Below, piece by piece: positions 8,808 through 18,774 of a DNA stretch of 64,000 nt. Position 1 is the first letter of the stretch; every line of letters starts with the position of its first letter. Origin of the DNA: Aureispira anguillae. GTDB lineage: Bacteria > Bacteroidota > Bacteroidia > Chitinophagales > Saprospiraceae. Location: the NCBI RefSeq assembly GCF_026000115.1, contig NZ_AP026867.1:775501-839500 (forward strand), written 5' to 3'. Made by a program: the position numbers and the translations under genes. The notes under the pieces were generated by a model. It ran no database searches. It had not been told where the DNA came from and saw only the letters and a program-made list of their open reading frames with translations.

Positions 8808-11015
8808 ATGAAATGTATTTTCCTCCTAGGAATAGTTTTATTCCCTTTTCTATTATGGGCTCAACCCAGTCGTTTGATGGTTCCTTTTCAAGCATCTAAT
8901 GGTGATGTATATGAACATGCATTGACTGGAGGCTTGACCAATCCCCAATTTTCAGACATTGACTTAGATGGCGATGGCGATCAAGATTTAGTTTATTTTG
9001 ATCGAGTAGGAGGTGTTGTCGTACCTTTTCTAAATGGAGGTACAGCCAATACGGTAGATTACACCTTTGCGCCAGAATATGCTTATCGTTTTCCTAAAGT
9101 AGAAAACTGGATGTTGCTAAGAGACTATAATTGCGATCAATTAGAAGACCTGTTTGCTTATAAATACGATAATATGACTGGTCGGGTAAGTATTACTGTT
9201 TATAAAGCAAGCCGAGATGCTCAAAACAAAATACAATTCCAAAATGTCAAAAATATTATAGAATATACGCAAAAAGGGCAGACGACTTTGCTCAATTTAT
9301 TTAATTCTACCGTAGACCTTCCTGCTGTTGACGACATAGATGGCGATGGCGATATGGACATCTTGAATTTTCATACTTCTGGTGGTTATATCGAAATGTT
9401 TAGGAATGAATCTCAAGAAAATGGATGGGGCTGTGATAGCCTAAATTATGTCCGTTATGACAATTGTTGGGGACGTTTGTATGAGAGTGGGACAACTGAA
9501 GTCATAGACCTAAGCCCAAGGATTGATAGCTGTCCAGGCTATACGAATTGGACACCCCTTAGGGGACCTCGACATGCAGGTTCTACTTTGTTGACCTTGG
9601 ATATGAATAACGATGGAGTCAAAGAGTTGATTTTAGGAGATTTGTCGTTTTCTAATCTTAATTTGTTGACCAATGGCGGTAATAAAGATACTGCTTTTAT
9701 GACCGCCCAAGAGACCTTTTTTCCAATGGCTTCTGTGGCGGCTAATATTACTATTTTTCCTGCGGCTTTCTATCTAGATGTTAACAACGATGGCGCAAAA
9801 GACTTGTTGGCAGCTCCCAATATATTGGGCAATTCCAAAAATTTGGAGAGTTGGTATTATAAAAATACAGGAACAGCTAATTTCCCTGATTTTACCTATC
9901 AAGGAAATGACTTTTTAGTAAGCGAAATGATTGATTTGGGAACGGGGGCTGCTCCCATTTTTTGGGATTATAATGCAGATGGATTGATGGATATTTTAGT
10001 AGGAAATTATCATACCTATGTTAGTCCTGCGGTACAAGGATGCTATTTGAGTTTGTATAAAAATATAGGAACAACCACTCAGCCTGTTTATCGTTTGGAG
10101 GATAATGATTTTGCCAATATGAAGCAATACAATTTGCGTAGATTGAGTCCTACCGTAGCCGATTTGGACAATGATGGTGATGATGATTTACTATTGGGAG
10201 AAGAGGATGGTCGATTAATTTATTTACCCAATCTAGGAACGGCTACGGCACCTGTTTTTTCGAGTATCGTTGCCAATTACAAAAATATTGATGTTGGACA
10301 AAATGCAACTCCCCAATTGGTAGATGTAGATAGAGATGGTGATTTTGATTTATTGGTAGGAGAGCGAAATGGAAATACTAATTATTTTGAAAACGAGGGA
10401 ACGGTAACCGCAGCTGTTTTTTCTGATACTGCAAAATCAGAAACTTTTGGTTTTATTGATGCTAAATTACCTGGGTTTTCAGAAGGTAATTCTGCACCTC
10501 ATTTGATTGATGTTGCTGGAGTATATCATTTGTATATGGGCAATGAATCTGGAGAAATGTGGCATTATACCAATATAGATAACAATATTTTCGGAGCTTT
10601 TACTCGTGTGAATAGTGTTTTAGATACCATAGACGAAGGGGAAGAATCTATTGTGGGAATTGCTGATATTAATGATGATGGACAGCTAGAATTTGTTATT
10701 GGCAATAAGCGAGGAGGTTTAGGAATTTATACCGAATATAGTGTATCGTCCATTGATAAAATTGCTGAGCACAAAAATACATTAAAAATCGCCCCAAATC
10801 CTTTCCAACAACACCTTGATGTTTCTTTTGCTGCTGCTGTAAACGAAAAAGTTTTAGTGCAGTTAACCAATACTTTGGGGCAAGTTGTTTATTATAAAAA
10901 GGAGTGGTTGGATCAAGAACTGCAAATCAATACGCAAGCAATTTCAGCAGGAACTTATTTCTTAACCATTAAGACCAATAAAGAACATTATGTGGCTAAA
11001 GTTATAAAATATTAA
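8808..11015 (+). CDS. Secreted FG-GAP/VCBS repeat propeller protein with T9SS sorting domain (first of tandem pair)
   Basis: A 735-residue protein with signal peptide MKCIFLLGIVLFPFLLWAQ. At least eight calcium-loop motifs of the FG-GAP/VCBS type are spaced along it: DIDLDGDGDQD, DDIDGDGDMD, DMNNDGVKE, DVNNDGAKD, DYNADGLMD, DLDNDGDDD, DVDRDGDFD and DINDDGQLE. This predicts an extracellular calcium-binding beta-propeller. The C-terminus (IAPNPFQQHLDVSF ... ISAGTYFLTI) is a T9SS type A sorting domain. Such proteins usually act in adhesion or ligand binding, and no catalytic motif is seen. It is a paralogue of the next gene, with the same architecture and matching phrases (GGLTNPQFS versus GGLNLPQFS; RGPRHAG versus RGPRHVG). 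Confidence 0.85.
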   Translation: MKCIFLLGIVLFPFLLWAQPSRLMVPFQASNGDVYEHALTGGLTNPQFSDIDLDGDGDQDLVYFDRVGGVVVPFLNGGTANTVDYTFAPEYAYRFPKVENWMLLRDYNCDQLEDLFAYKYDNMTGRVSITVYKASRDAQNKIQFQNVKNIIEYTQKGQTTLLNLFNSTVDLPAVDDIDGDGDMDILNFHTSGGYIEMFRNESQENGWGCDSLNYVRYDNCWGRLYESGTTEVIDLSPRIDSCPGYTNWTPLRGPRHAGSTLLTLDMNNDGVKELILGDLSFSNLNLLTNGGNKDTAFMTAQETFFPMASVAANITIFPAAFYLDVNNDGAKDLLAAPNILGNSKNLESWYYKNTGTANFPDFTYQGNDFLVSEMIDLGTGAAPIFWDYNADGLMDILVGNYHTYVSPAVQGCYLSLYKNIGTTTQPVYRLEDNDFANMKQYNLRRLSPTVADLDNDGDDDLLLGEEDGRLIYLPNLGTATAPVFSSIVANYKNIDVGQNATPQLVDVDRDGDFDLLVGERNGNTNYFENEGTVTAAVFSDTAKSETFGFIDAKLPGFSEGNSAPHLIDVAGVYHLYMGNESGEMWHYTNIDNNIFGAFTRVNSVLDTIDEGEESIVGIADINDDGQLEFVIGNKRGGLGIYTEYSVSSIDKIAEHKNTLKIAPNPFQQHLDVSFAAAVNEKVLVQLTNTLGQVVYYKKEWLDQELQINTQAISAGTYFLTIKTNKEHYVAKVIKY

Positions 11016-11069
11016 TGTTTAGACAATATGATGGGAAGCAAAATGGTTTTTTGTTGCGTTATCTAATAT

Positions 11070-11137
11070 AATACTCCGTTGATTAATCTGCGCTGCGACT
11101 TCGTGGTACCTACAATACGATTTTTCAACGGAGTAAT
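11070..11137 (-). repeat. Palindrome-ended intergenic repeat, copy C (short form)
   Basis: A 68-base element with ends AATACTCCGTTGA and TCAACGGAGTAAT, inverted repeats over 12 of 13 bases. The interior carries CGCTGCGACTTCGTGGT, nearly identical to part of copy B. It is the shortest member and may approximate the minimal unit. The rest of the 420-base gap (11016-11435) shows nothing I can name. Confidence 0.65.
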
Positions 11138-11435
11138 GGCTAATAGGAACTTCTCTTTTTGTACTCTGATAAAAAGAAAATATGGTTAATAGCTGTTGTT
11201 CTGAAACTTTTTGAAATTGGAACAAAATCAGTTAGGCTATCTCTTTGCATAAGAGATAATACAAATAGAGTAGTTCTTTGTCAAAAAAAACATATATCTT
11301 AGATAGAATATGCAATTCTTTTATTTATCGAAGATAAAAAATTGCAAAAAGAGCTGGTTGCAACTTTTTATTATTTACTAACCTATAAGGAGCATTAAGT
11401 TTCTTGTGGACAACTATTAAATACCAAAATAAGTT

Positions 11436-13724
11436 ATGAGAATATTACCTCTACTTTTCTTGTTTATTAGTGCTAGTAATTTATTAGCACAATATGTTCC
11501 AATGGACATTCCCCTTGTCAAAAATGGAACCCCCTTGAAAAATCCTTGGGCAGGTGGGCTAAACTTGCCACAATTTTCAGAAGTGGATCTAAACAATGAT
11601 GGAATTAAGGATTTGGTCACATTTGATCGAGAAGGCTTTGTAATGTCTACCTTTATTAATGGCGGAACGCCAGGTCTTGTTGACTATACCTATGCTCCTG
11701 AATACATGAAACATTTGCCTCAAGATGATGCTATAAATTTTATGTTGTTTCGAGATTATAATTGTGATGGAATCGAAGATATTTTTGGAATGTATACCGT
11801 TTGGGGTCAAGGGGTAGGCGTTGCCATATGGAGAGGGAGCTATGATGCCAATGATACCATTCAATATACGCTAGTGGAAGACCAATTGCGTTATGATGTT
11901 GTAGGAGGGGGACCTTTTGATTATAAAATGTTTATTTATAATACAGATTTACCTGCCATAGATGATATTGATGGAGATGGAGACATGGATATATTGGCTT
12001 TTACGTTAGATATTTGTTTCCCCAAAAATGTCTTTTGGTACAAAAATATGTCTGTAGAAAATGGGCATAATTGCGATTCGTTAGATTTTGTTCTAGAAAG
12101 TGAATGTTGGGGCTTGTTTGAAGAAACGGGAGATAGCAGCATTCTGAATTTTGGACCCAGCACAGATAGTTGTTACAACAATGCTTGGTTCAATCAAATC
12201 CCTCTTATGCCAAGAGCGGATCGTATTCGAGGTCAACATAGCACTGTTGGATCGTCTAGGGGACCACGACATGTTGGTGCTAATACCACAACCGTAGATT
12301 TTAACGGGGATGGAGTAAGAGACATGGCTTTAGGAGGAGTGACCTATAAGAATGTTAATATGGTAAGTGGCGTAATGATAAACGATACGATTTTAATTAC
12401 AACACAGGATTATCATTACCCCGTTTATGACGAACCAGTAGATATTTATACCTTTCCAGGGACTTTCTTTTTGGATGTCAACAACGATGGATTAACGGAT
12501 ATGATTGCTGCTCCATCTGAAACAGGGATTAGCGAGTCTGTTATGGATAGTGTGGCATGGTATTACCAAAATACGGGTAGCAATAACAATATGATTTTTG
12601 ATTTTCAACAAAAAGACTTTTTGGTTGGTGAAATGCTAGATGTTGGACGCCGTGCTTTTCCTGCTTTGTTTGATTATAACGGAGATGGAATCATGGATAT
12701 GCTGATTGGGGGCTATGGTCGTTGCCAAGATGGCGGAAGCTATGAGTATGGAATGACTTTGTTGGAAAATACAGGGACATTAACGGCTCCTTCTTTTGAG
12801 TATGTAACCAATAATTATGCAGGAACAGACTCTTTGCAATTAAATGGCTTGTATCCTACGTTTGGCGACATGGATGGTGACAATGATGTGGATATGATTT
12901 GTGGTGCTCAAGATGGAACCCTAATCTATTTTGAAAACACCGCAGGTGTCGGAAATCCTGTTGCTTGGGCTGCTCCCGTGCGTAATTATTCAGGAATTGA
13001 TGTTGGTGATGCTAGTGCGCCACATCTTGTAGATTTGGATCGAGATGCTGATTTAGATTTAGTGGTAGGGCGTTTTGCAGGGTATATACATTATTATGAG
13101 AATAAAGGAACTGCTTCTAGCCCTTCTTTTAATTCTTATCCAATAACCTACAATTTAGGTGGTTATAATATTGATACGGCTAACAGTCGCCATCCGCTGC
13201 CGTTTGTTTATGACAACAATGGTAGTTATGAAATGTATATAGGACATCAAGAAGGAAATATCATTCACTTGGGGAATATAGACGGCAATATTTTGGGCGT
13301 ATACGATACCTTGTCAGAAAACTTTAATGATTTTTATCAAGGGCGTTATACCCATATGTCTATAGCAGATCTAGACAATGATAATAAGTTAGATTATATC
13401 TTAGGAACAGGAAGAGGTGGCGTAATGATTATGGTAGAAAAGGATACGGTTGTTAATACGCCTACTGTTAAATTAGAACAAAAAGTAGTTTATTTATTTC
13501 CGAATCCTGCACAAGATGAACTAACCATTAGCTTTTTGGAGACCAATCAAGGAGCGTTAAACCTAACGGTTTACAATGCCTTAGGGCAGCTTGTTATGCA
13601 GCGAAATACAACTACAAATTCATCGTCTTATCAACTAGATATTTCTACCTTGCCAGCAGGTGTTTTATTTTTAGATATACAAACCGACGATTACCATGAG
13701 GTGGTGCGCTTTGTAAAACGATAG
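11436..13724 (+). CDS. Secreted FG-GAP/VCBS repeat propeller protein with T9SS sorting domain (second of tandem pair)
   Basis: A 762-residue paralogue of the preceding gene with signal peptide MRILPLLFLFISASNLLAQ. Calcium-loop motifs include DLNNDGIKD, DYNCDGIED, DDIDGDGDMD, DFNGDGVRD, DVNNDGLTD, DYNGDGIMD, DMDGDNDVD, DLDRDADLD and DLDNDNKLD. The C-terminal sorting domain reads LFPNPAQDELTISF ... LPAGVLFLDI. It is predicted to be exported by T9SS as a surface or extracellular beta-propeller. The repeats have diverged enough from the first copy to indicate an old duplication, perhaps with different ligands. A bidirectional hairpin separates it from the convergent topoisomerase gene. Confidence 0.85.
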   Translation: MRILPLLFLFISASNLLAQYVPMDIPLVKNGTPLKNPWAGGLNLPQFSEVDLNNDGIKDLVTFDREGFVMSTFINGGTPGLVDYTYAPEYMKHLPQDDAINFMLFRDYNCDGIEDIFGMYTVWGQGVGVAIWRGSYDANDTIQYTLVEDQLRYDVVGGGPFDYKMFIYNTDLPAIDDIDGDGDMDILAFTLDICFPKNVFWYKNMSVENGHNCDSLDFVLESECWGLFEETGDSSILNFGPSTDSCYNNAWFNQIPLMPRADRIRGQHSTVGSSRGPRHVGANTTTVDFNGDGVRDMALGGVTYKNVNMVSGVMINDTILITTQDYHYPVYDEPVDIYTFPGTFFLDVNNDGLTDMIAAPSETGISESVMDSVAWYYQNTGSNNNMIFDFQQKDFLVGEMLDVGRRAFPALFDYNGDGIMDMLIGGYGRCQDGGSYEYGMTLLENTGTLTAPSFEYVTNNYAGTDSLQLNGLYPTFGDMDGDNDVDMICGAQDGTLIYFENTAGVGNPVAWAAPVRNYSGIDVGDASAPHLVDLDRDADLDLVVGRFAGYIHYYENKGTASSPSFNSYPITYNLGGYNIDTANSRHPLPFVYDNNGSYEMYIGHQEGNIIHLGNIDGNILGVYDTLSENFNDFYQGRYTHMSIADLDNDNKLDYILGTGRGGVMIMVEKDTVVNTPTVKLEQKVVYLFPNPAQDELTISFLETNQGALNLTVYNALGQLVMQRNTTTNSSSYQLDISTLPAGVLFLDIQTDDYHEVVRFVKR

Positions 13725-13737
13725 TGTTTTTTATAAA

Positions 13738-13776
13738 ATTTTGAAGTTGTGCCTTAATGTGGCGCAACTTCAAAAT
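13738..13776. terminator. Bidirectional terminator between FG-GAP gene and topoisomerase gene
   Basis: ATTTTGAAGTTGTGCC pairs with GGCGCAACTTCAAAAT (16 pairs, one G-U) around a 7-base loop. T-rich sequence follows on the minus strand. It sits between two convergent stops (13724 and 13792), so it can serve both. Confidence 0.75.
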
Positions 13777-13791
13777 ATTAGTATTCTCCTT

Positions 13792-16407
13792 CTAAAACAA
13801 GGTATTTTGCGGATCTGCTGTTTCATTGCTATTCGCCGCTTTCTCTTTTGCCTTGGCATCGTCCATTTCCTCCGTCAACTCAATTTCTTTATGGATGGGC
13901 TTAACACTAATTAATTTGCTGTCGCTTAATTTATTGCCTAGCGATTTCCATCCTTTTATATCAATAAAGTCCGTTAGCGTCAATTCTCCCTCAATGCTTT
14001 TAGATCGTCCAGCACGAACCTTGTATTCTACAACAGGACTAGGATAAAGAGAACCAAATAACAATTTAGTACTGACATAATCATTGGGTAAGAAATTGAA
14101 TTTTTGATTTAGTGAATTCGTTTCTACCTTAAATCGCTTGACATAGGTTGCTTTGCGTTCTCCATCATAATGAATAGAAGAGATCACCATATCTTTGTCC
14201 CATTTCTTAAGTGCAATTAATGTTTTTGGGTCAAATCGATTGGTCAGTTCATAGTTTGTTAGTTCATAAGAACCATCCTGATAAAGGGCAATGATTTTGT
14301 CTTCTTCCTCAAATGCTCCAATATATTTGCCATAAGCAGAAGAATTGATGCGTCCAGTAGTATCGTCATACCAAACTTTGATAGCGCCTAGGGTAGAAGT
14401 TCCCTGCTGTGTTACTTTTATCTTTTTGATTGGATATTTGGTAATGGTGTTGCCTCTAGAGCTACGTCCTTTGACTGCTAAGTCTGCAAAACTATATTCA
14501 AATTCTTTCTTTTTGGCACTACAGCTTTGTGTTAATAGCACTGCAACAGTTTCTGCTTCTCCATTGGGGTTAACAGAAAAATGCAAGACTTTAGATTTTG
14601 TGATATTGGTGGCAACGGGATATTGTTTTTCTCTAGTAATCGCAGAAACATTAAATCGTTTAGCATAATTAATCCCTTTGTCTAAATCGGCATAAATCAT
14701 ATTATACGTCATGCGCTTGTCTCCTTTTTTCCAAACGGCAACATGCATGGGATTTTTACCGACAAAGACCTTGTCAGCAATTTTGACAACTTTATAACTA
14801 CCGTCTTTGTAAAAAACAATAACATTGTCGATATCAGAGCATTCAGAGATAAATTCATCCTTTTTGAGTGAACTCCCATATCCTATAAAGCCCTCTTTTC
14901 TATTGATGTAAAGTTTGGCATTGTTGATAACAACGCTAGCGGCGTTAATGGTACCAAAATTGGTGATTTCTGTTTTTCGTTCTCTCCCTTTACCATGTTT
15001 TTTTAACAGTTCACTATAGTAGTTGATCGTATACTCGACAATGTGTGCTAAATGATATTTTACTTCTTCTAACTCCTCTTCAATTGCTTTAAGCAATTCA
15101 TCTGCTTTAAATTTATTGTATTTAGAAATACGTTTAATTTTAATTTCAGTGAGTCGAACTAAGTCCTCTTCTATAACCGCTCGCATAAGGTGTTTGATAT
15201 GGGGTTTTAGCCCATTATCAACCGCAGCCAATACTTCTTCCCAAGACTCACATTCTTCGATGTCTTGGTAAATTTTATGCTCGATAAAGATTTTTTCAAG
15301 ACTAGCTTGATGCCATCTATCTTCCAATTCTTTTTTGCGATTCTTCAGTTCCCATTCCAACAAAAATTGAGTTTGATCGGTACAGATTTGGAGCAACTCT
15401 TCAACGGTTGTAAAAACAGGAGTATCTCCATTAATCGTACAGGCATTCGGGGAGATAGACACCTCACAATCTGTAAAAGCATAGAGCGCATCCATTGTAA
15501 CATCGGGAGAGGCACCAGAGGGCAATTCAATTAAGATTTCAACATCTGCGGCAGTATTGTCTACTACTTTTTTTATCTTGATTTTACTCTTGTTATTGGC
15601 TTTTATAATACTGTCAATAATTCCTGTTGTTGTTGTACCATACGGAATTTCAGTAACCGTTAACCGCTTTTTGTCAAGAATATTGATTTTGGCACGAACC
15701 CTTACTTTTCCTCCACGTTTCCCACCATTATAGTTAGAAAAATCAGCCAAGCCTCCTGTGTTAAAGTCTGGAAAAATCTGAACCTTTTTTCCTTTTAGCA
15801 GTGAGATGGAAGCTTTAATTAATTCTACAAAGTTGTGCGGCAATATTTTGGTAGAAAGTCCTACTGCAATCCCTTCTACCCCCTGAGCCAATAGCAAAGG
15901 AAATTTCATAGGAAGCATGATGGGCTCTTTCTTTCGACCATCGTAAGAAAATTGAAAATTAGTTGTTTTGGGATTAAATGCTATATCTAAGGCAAATTTA
16001 GACAAACGAGCCTCTATGTAACGAGGAGCAGCAGCTCGATCTCCTGTTCGAACATCTCCCCAGTTACCTTGACAATCAATCATCAAATCTTTTTGCCCTA
16101 TATGAACTAAAGCATCTCCAATCGCTGCATCCCCGTGCGGGTGAAATTGCATTGTTTGCCCAATAACGTTCGCTACCTTATGAAAACGACCATCATTCAT
16201 CAAAAACATAGAGTGTAAAATCCGACGTTGAACAGGTTTTAGTCCATCTTGTGAAGTAGGAATAGCCCGTTCTAAAATGACATAGGAGGCATAATCTAGA
16301 AAATAATCTTTGTACATATCTTCAATGACATCTACTTGAATTACTTTGGCGGCATCAATTTCGTTTTCTTCTAAATTATCTTCTAAGTTTTTGTTGTTTT
16401 CTTCCAT
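13792..16407 (-). CDS. parC: Type IIA DNA topoisomerase subunit A (ParC/GyrA family)
   Basis: An 871-residue protein. The breakage-reunion domain starts near residue 30 (DYASYVILERAIPTSQDGLK, then PVQRRILHSM), with the quinolone-pocket region HPHGDAAIGDAL at 89-100 and the catalytic tyrosine Tyr130 in AAPRYIEARL. The coiled-coil/tower region runs to about residue 470. A diverged C-terminal beta-pinwheel follows, without an obvious GyrA-box (QRRGGKG), which together with typical Bacteroidota annotation favours topoisomerase IV ParC over GyrA. The tail is acidic. It acts with a ParE/GyrB subunit encoded elsewhere to pass DNA strands and decatenate chromosomes. It is a single gene, convergent with the FG-GAP gene. 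Confidence 0.85.
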   Translation of the reverse strand: MEENNKNLEDNLEENEIDAAKVIQVDVIEDMYKDYFLDYASYVILERAIPTSQDGLKPVQRRILHSMFLMNDGRFHKVANVIGQTMQFHPHGDAAIGDALVHIGQKDLMIDCQGNWGDVRTGDRAAAPRYIEARLSKFALDIAFNPKTTNFQFSYDGRKKEPIMLPMKFPLLLAQGVEGIAVGLSTKILPHNFVELIKASISLLKGKKVQIFPDFNTGGLADFSNYNGGKRGGKVRVRAKINILDKKRLTVTEIPYGTTTTGIIDSIIKANNKSKIKIKKVVDNTAADVEILIELPSGASPDVTMDALYAFTDCEVSISPNACTINGDTPVFTTVEELLQICTDQTQFLLEWELKNRKKELEDRWHQASLEKIFIEHKIYQDIEECESWEEVLAAVDNGLKPHIKHLMRAVIEEDLVRLTEIKIKRISKYNKFKADELLKAIEEELEEVKYHLAHIVEYTINYYSELLKKHGKGRERKTEITNFGTINAASVVINNAKLYINRKEGFIGYGSSLKKDEFISECSDIDNVIVFYKDGSYKVVKIADKVFVGKNPMHVAVWKKGDKRMTYNMIYADLDKGINYAKRFNVSAITREKQYPVATNITKSKVLHFSVNPNGEAETVAVLLTQSCSAKKKEFEYSFADLAVKGRSSRGNTITKYPIKKIKVTQQGTSTLGAIKVWYDDTTGRINSSAYGKYIGAFEEEDKIIALYQDGSYELTNYELTNRFDPKTLIALKKWDKDMVISSIHYDGERKATYVKRFKVETNSLNQKFNFLPNDYVSTKLLFGSLYPSPVVEYKVRAGRSKSIEGELTLTDFIDIKGWKSLGNKLSDSKLISVKPIHKEIELTEEMDDAKAKEKAANSNETADPQNTLF

Positions 16408-17058
16408 TGTATGAATTATAGAATTTTGACTTGGAGTATTATATAGTTACTGTATACATGACCTATGCATTGAAAATATAATAGGAACCTATTAAAAACT
16501 CATCGAAATAATGATGGATTCAATAAAGGCTTTTGTGTATAGCATGCAATATACAACTTTTTGTTTGTTTTTGCACAAAAAGCAACAGAAAGTGTCACTT
16601 TTTTGTTTATTTTAGGTTTTTGTTTTTCTTTTATATAAACAAAATAAAGAAGCTAGTTTTTTGTTTTCGATTAAAAAAACACATAGTTGTCGAACTAATG
16701 GTTGAAGTAAGCAACAAAAATACATTTTTTTTGTTGTTAAAATATTGAAATATTACCTTAATATATTATATTGTTTTGATAGGGTAGTGATTGTTTAAAT
16801 AATAATTCGCATAACCTTGCTTTTGTGTTATATTGTTTGTAGTTTATATAGAGGCGAATAGTCCAATACAAAATAATCCATCAAAATCCTTTGCTGAGCC
16901 AATTAAATTTTCTTTGATAGTTGAATGCTATATTTTTAGGGAAGTTGATGCAGCTCAAAGTTAGATATAAGACCCCTAAATTAAAAGCGTAATTTTCTAC
17001 AAATCCTATACTAGAAAATTAATCGTTATCTCCTTATACCAATAAAAATGTCCTACTA
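16408..17058. other. AT-rich intergenic region between divergent topoisomerase and lipoprotein genes
   Basis: These 651 bases hold no convincing gene. A 71-codon frame at 16533-16748 has Phe/Lys-rich, low-complexity composition typical of random AT-rich DNA. Both flanking genes must be transcribed from here. I found no exact TTG/TAnnTTTG pair and no strong hairpin. Confidence 0.5.
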
Positions 17059-17823
17059 ATGATTAATTTAAAAAAAATTACATTAACATTTTCAATGCTG
17101 TTATGCATTGTTCTATTGTATTCCTGTGGAAGTACTAAAGAGACCAATAGTGTTAGCTCTAAAGAGAGAAAAATTTTCGTAACAGGGGAGCTTGTTACCC
17201 AAGACGAGACTTATGCGAATATAAAAGGGGCTGTTGCCCGTTTGAGAGCTATATTATGTGGTAAGTTTGTTTGTTATAATACCTTAAAAGACCCTGCTGG
17301 CAAAAAATACTCAACTTGGCGGGTGAATGAGGGGCAGGATAGTGTTATTGCTTATCAAATTCCTATCGGAGACTACCACAAAGATGGTTATTGGATTTAT
17401 CATTATCAATGCCTGACTAGTTTACCAGATCAGCCTGTTTATGAGGGCATTTCTAGATTAATAGAATTGAATAGGGATACCATAAAAGCGGTCTACTATG
17501 AGCTTCCTAAGGATTTAGATCGACCGATTAATCAAGTCTTAAAAGATCCTAAAGCCGTTTTTGGACGAGTGAACTGGAAAGAATTAGAGCCCATTAAAGG
17601 GGAAAAAGTAGTGTATTATGTCCGCAAAACTCTTTTGACCTATAAAGGAGAATCTAAATGGAAGAGTAGCCAATTTACAAGTAAGGAAAAAGGGTTTGAT
17701 GCGGATTATTACAAAGTAGCACCTTCTAAAATAGTATACGGCAAAAATCAAGAATACTCAGAAAAGCAATCTCCTGAATGGTTGGTTAAAGCAGCTATGA
17801 TTCGATTGGATTTATTAAAATAA
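17059..17823 (+). CDS. Lipoprotein, tandem paralogue 1 of 4 (possible CpcT/CpeT-like fold)
   Basis: A 254-residue lipoprotein with lipobox Cys23 (LLYSC). The mature part holds the core shared by all four genes: IKGAVARLRAILCGKF with a conserved Cys, a W.....GQDS.. strand, QIPIGDYHKDGYWIYHYQ, LTSLPDQPVYEGISRL and NRDTIKAVYYELP. The G-W-Y-Q / LP..PVY / NRDTIKA..YE.P layout resembles CpcT/CpeT (chromophore-lyase-type beta-barrel) proteins found as lipoproteins in Bacteroidota, but I cannot confirm this. Its signal peptide differs from those of copies 2-4, so it is probably the oldest branch. A 13-pair AT hairpin follows the gene. Function unknown. Confidence 0.7.
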   Translation: MINLKKITLTFSMLLCIVLLYSCGSTKETNSVSSKERKIFVTGELVTQDETYANIKGAVARLRAILCGKFVCYNTLKDPAGKKYSTWRVNEGQDSVIAYQIPIGDYHKDGYWIYHYQCLTSLPDQPVYEGISRLIELNRDTIKAVYYELPKDLDRPINQVLKDPKAVFGRVNWKELEPIKGEKVVYYVRKTLLTYKGESKWKSSQFTSKEKGFDADYYKVAPSKIVYGKNQEYSEKQSPEWLVKAAMIRLDLLK

Positions 17824-17861
17824 CATATACTTATATATGGTCATATAACTAAACGTAAGCT

Positions 17862-17891
17862 CATTTAAAATATTCTAAAATATTTTAAATG
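17862..17891 (+). other. AT-only inverted repeat between lipoprotein genes 1 and 2
   Basis: CATTTAAAATATT pairs perfectly with AATATTTTAAATG (13 pairs) around CTAA. It lies 39 bases after the first lipoprotein stop and 20 before the next start. It may be a weak terminator or an mRNA-processing or stability element, and it could set different levels for copies 1 and 2-4. Confidence 0.5.
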
Positions 17892-17910
17892 AAATAAAAA
17901 AACGATTATA

Positions 17911-18687
17911 ATGCGATTAAAAAAACATGTATTCAAAGCCCCAATTTTTATACTCATTTTTTTAATCTTTTATTCCTGCACAATTACCAAAAATCAACGA
18001 ACAAAGGATCAAGACTCAGAAGGAATTTTGCTCTATGGAGAAGCCGTGCAAAAAAATGATTCCTACGCCAATATTAAAGGCACTGTGCCTCGTTTTAGGG
18101 CAATGATGTGTGGAAAATTTGCCCAATACCTTCCAGATACTACAGCCGAGGGCGGTTATTCCGTTTGGTTAGTTAACGATGGTAGAGATAGCGTTGTTTT
18201 TTATCAATTACCAGTCGGAAACCATCATAAGGTAGGGTATTGGGTTTATCAATCTCAAGTATTAACTAGCTTGCCTGATAATCCAGTTTCTCAGGGATTT
18301 ATTAAACTGGAGGGGCTAAATAGAGACACTATTAAAGCTATTATACACAAAGCTCCAGATGGTTTTATGCCAACTACTAAAGAAACATTAAACATCACTC
18401 AAGATGTTTTCAAGGAAATAGAGTGGGCAAAATTGGAAAAGGCAGAAGGGACTAACATTATTTATTATGTGCGAAAATCGCCTTTAGAATATTTAGGAAC
18501 ATCTGCTTTGTTTCATGCCCCCAGCATATTAGAGGGAAAAGGTTTTTTGTCTATTTATTATAGAGTAAGTCCTCAAAAAATAGCAATGGGTAGAAAAGGC
18601 TACAATGAGAATAAAGAATACCTAGGAAGTGCAAAAGAAGAGTACTTGCTTAAGCAAGCAATGATAGATCCCAATTGGTTGAATTAA
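17911..18687 (+). CDS. Lipoprotein, tandem paralogue 2 of 4 (possible CpcT/CpeT-like fold)
   Basis: A 258-residue lipoprotein with lipobox Cys23 (IFYSC). The core motifs are IKGTVPRFRAMMCGKF, QLPVGNHHKVGYWVYQSQ, LTSLPDNPVSQGFIKL and NRDTIKAIIHKAP. The first roughly 95 bases of the gene (signal peptide and a few residues beyond) are almost identical to copies 3 and 4, while the mature part is clearly diverged, notably after residue 150. It is the only copy with VSQGF in place of VYQ.F and with a Gly-rich C-terminal segment (GRKGYNENKEYLG). Role unknown: probably attached to the outer membrane or facing the periplasm. It is probably co-transcribed with the other copies unless the AT hairpin upstream ends transcripts. 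Confidence 0.7.
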   Translation: MRLKKHVFKAPIFILIFLIFYSCTITKNQRTKDQDSEGILLYGEAVQKNDSYANIKGTVPRFRAMMCGKFAQYLPDTTAEGGYSVWLVNDGRDSVVFYQLPVGNHHKVGYWVYQSQVLTSLPDNPVSQGFIKLEGLNRDTIKAIIHKAPDGFMPTTKETLNITQDVFKEIEWAKLEKAEGTNIIYYVRKSPLEYLGTSALFHAPSILEGKGFLSIYYRVSPQKIAMGRKGYNENKEYLGSAKEEYLLKQAMIDPNWLN

Positions 18688-18688
18688 A

Positions 18689-18707
18689 TACTCATAAAAT
18701 ATGAGTA
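18689..18707 (+). other. Small hairpin after lipoprotein gene 2
   Basis: TACTCATA pairs with TATGAGTA around AAA, starting two bases past the stop codon. No T run follows directly. It is a candidate 3'-end or processing hairpin. Confidence 0.4.
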
Positions 18708-18774
18708 ATCCTATACTATTAAAAAAAAAATGATGCTAAAGATCTTACACTATAAAAAATAAAATTTTATCATA

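Noticed and set aside
16430-16445. GGAGTATTATA upstream of the topoisomerase gene as a further repeat-family end
   Set aside because: Only about nine bases match and the diagnostic AACGG part is missing; chance is likely.
16533-16748. 71-residue rightward frame in the gap before the lipoprotein array
   Set aside because: Phe/Lys/Cys-rich low-complexity product with no motif and no promoter, as expected by chance in AT-rich DNA.
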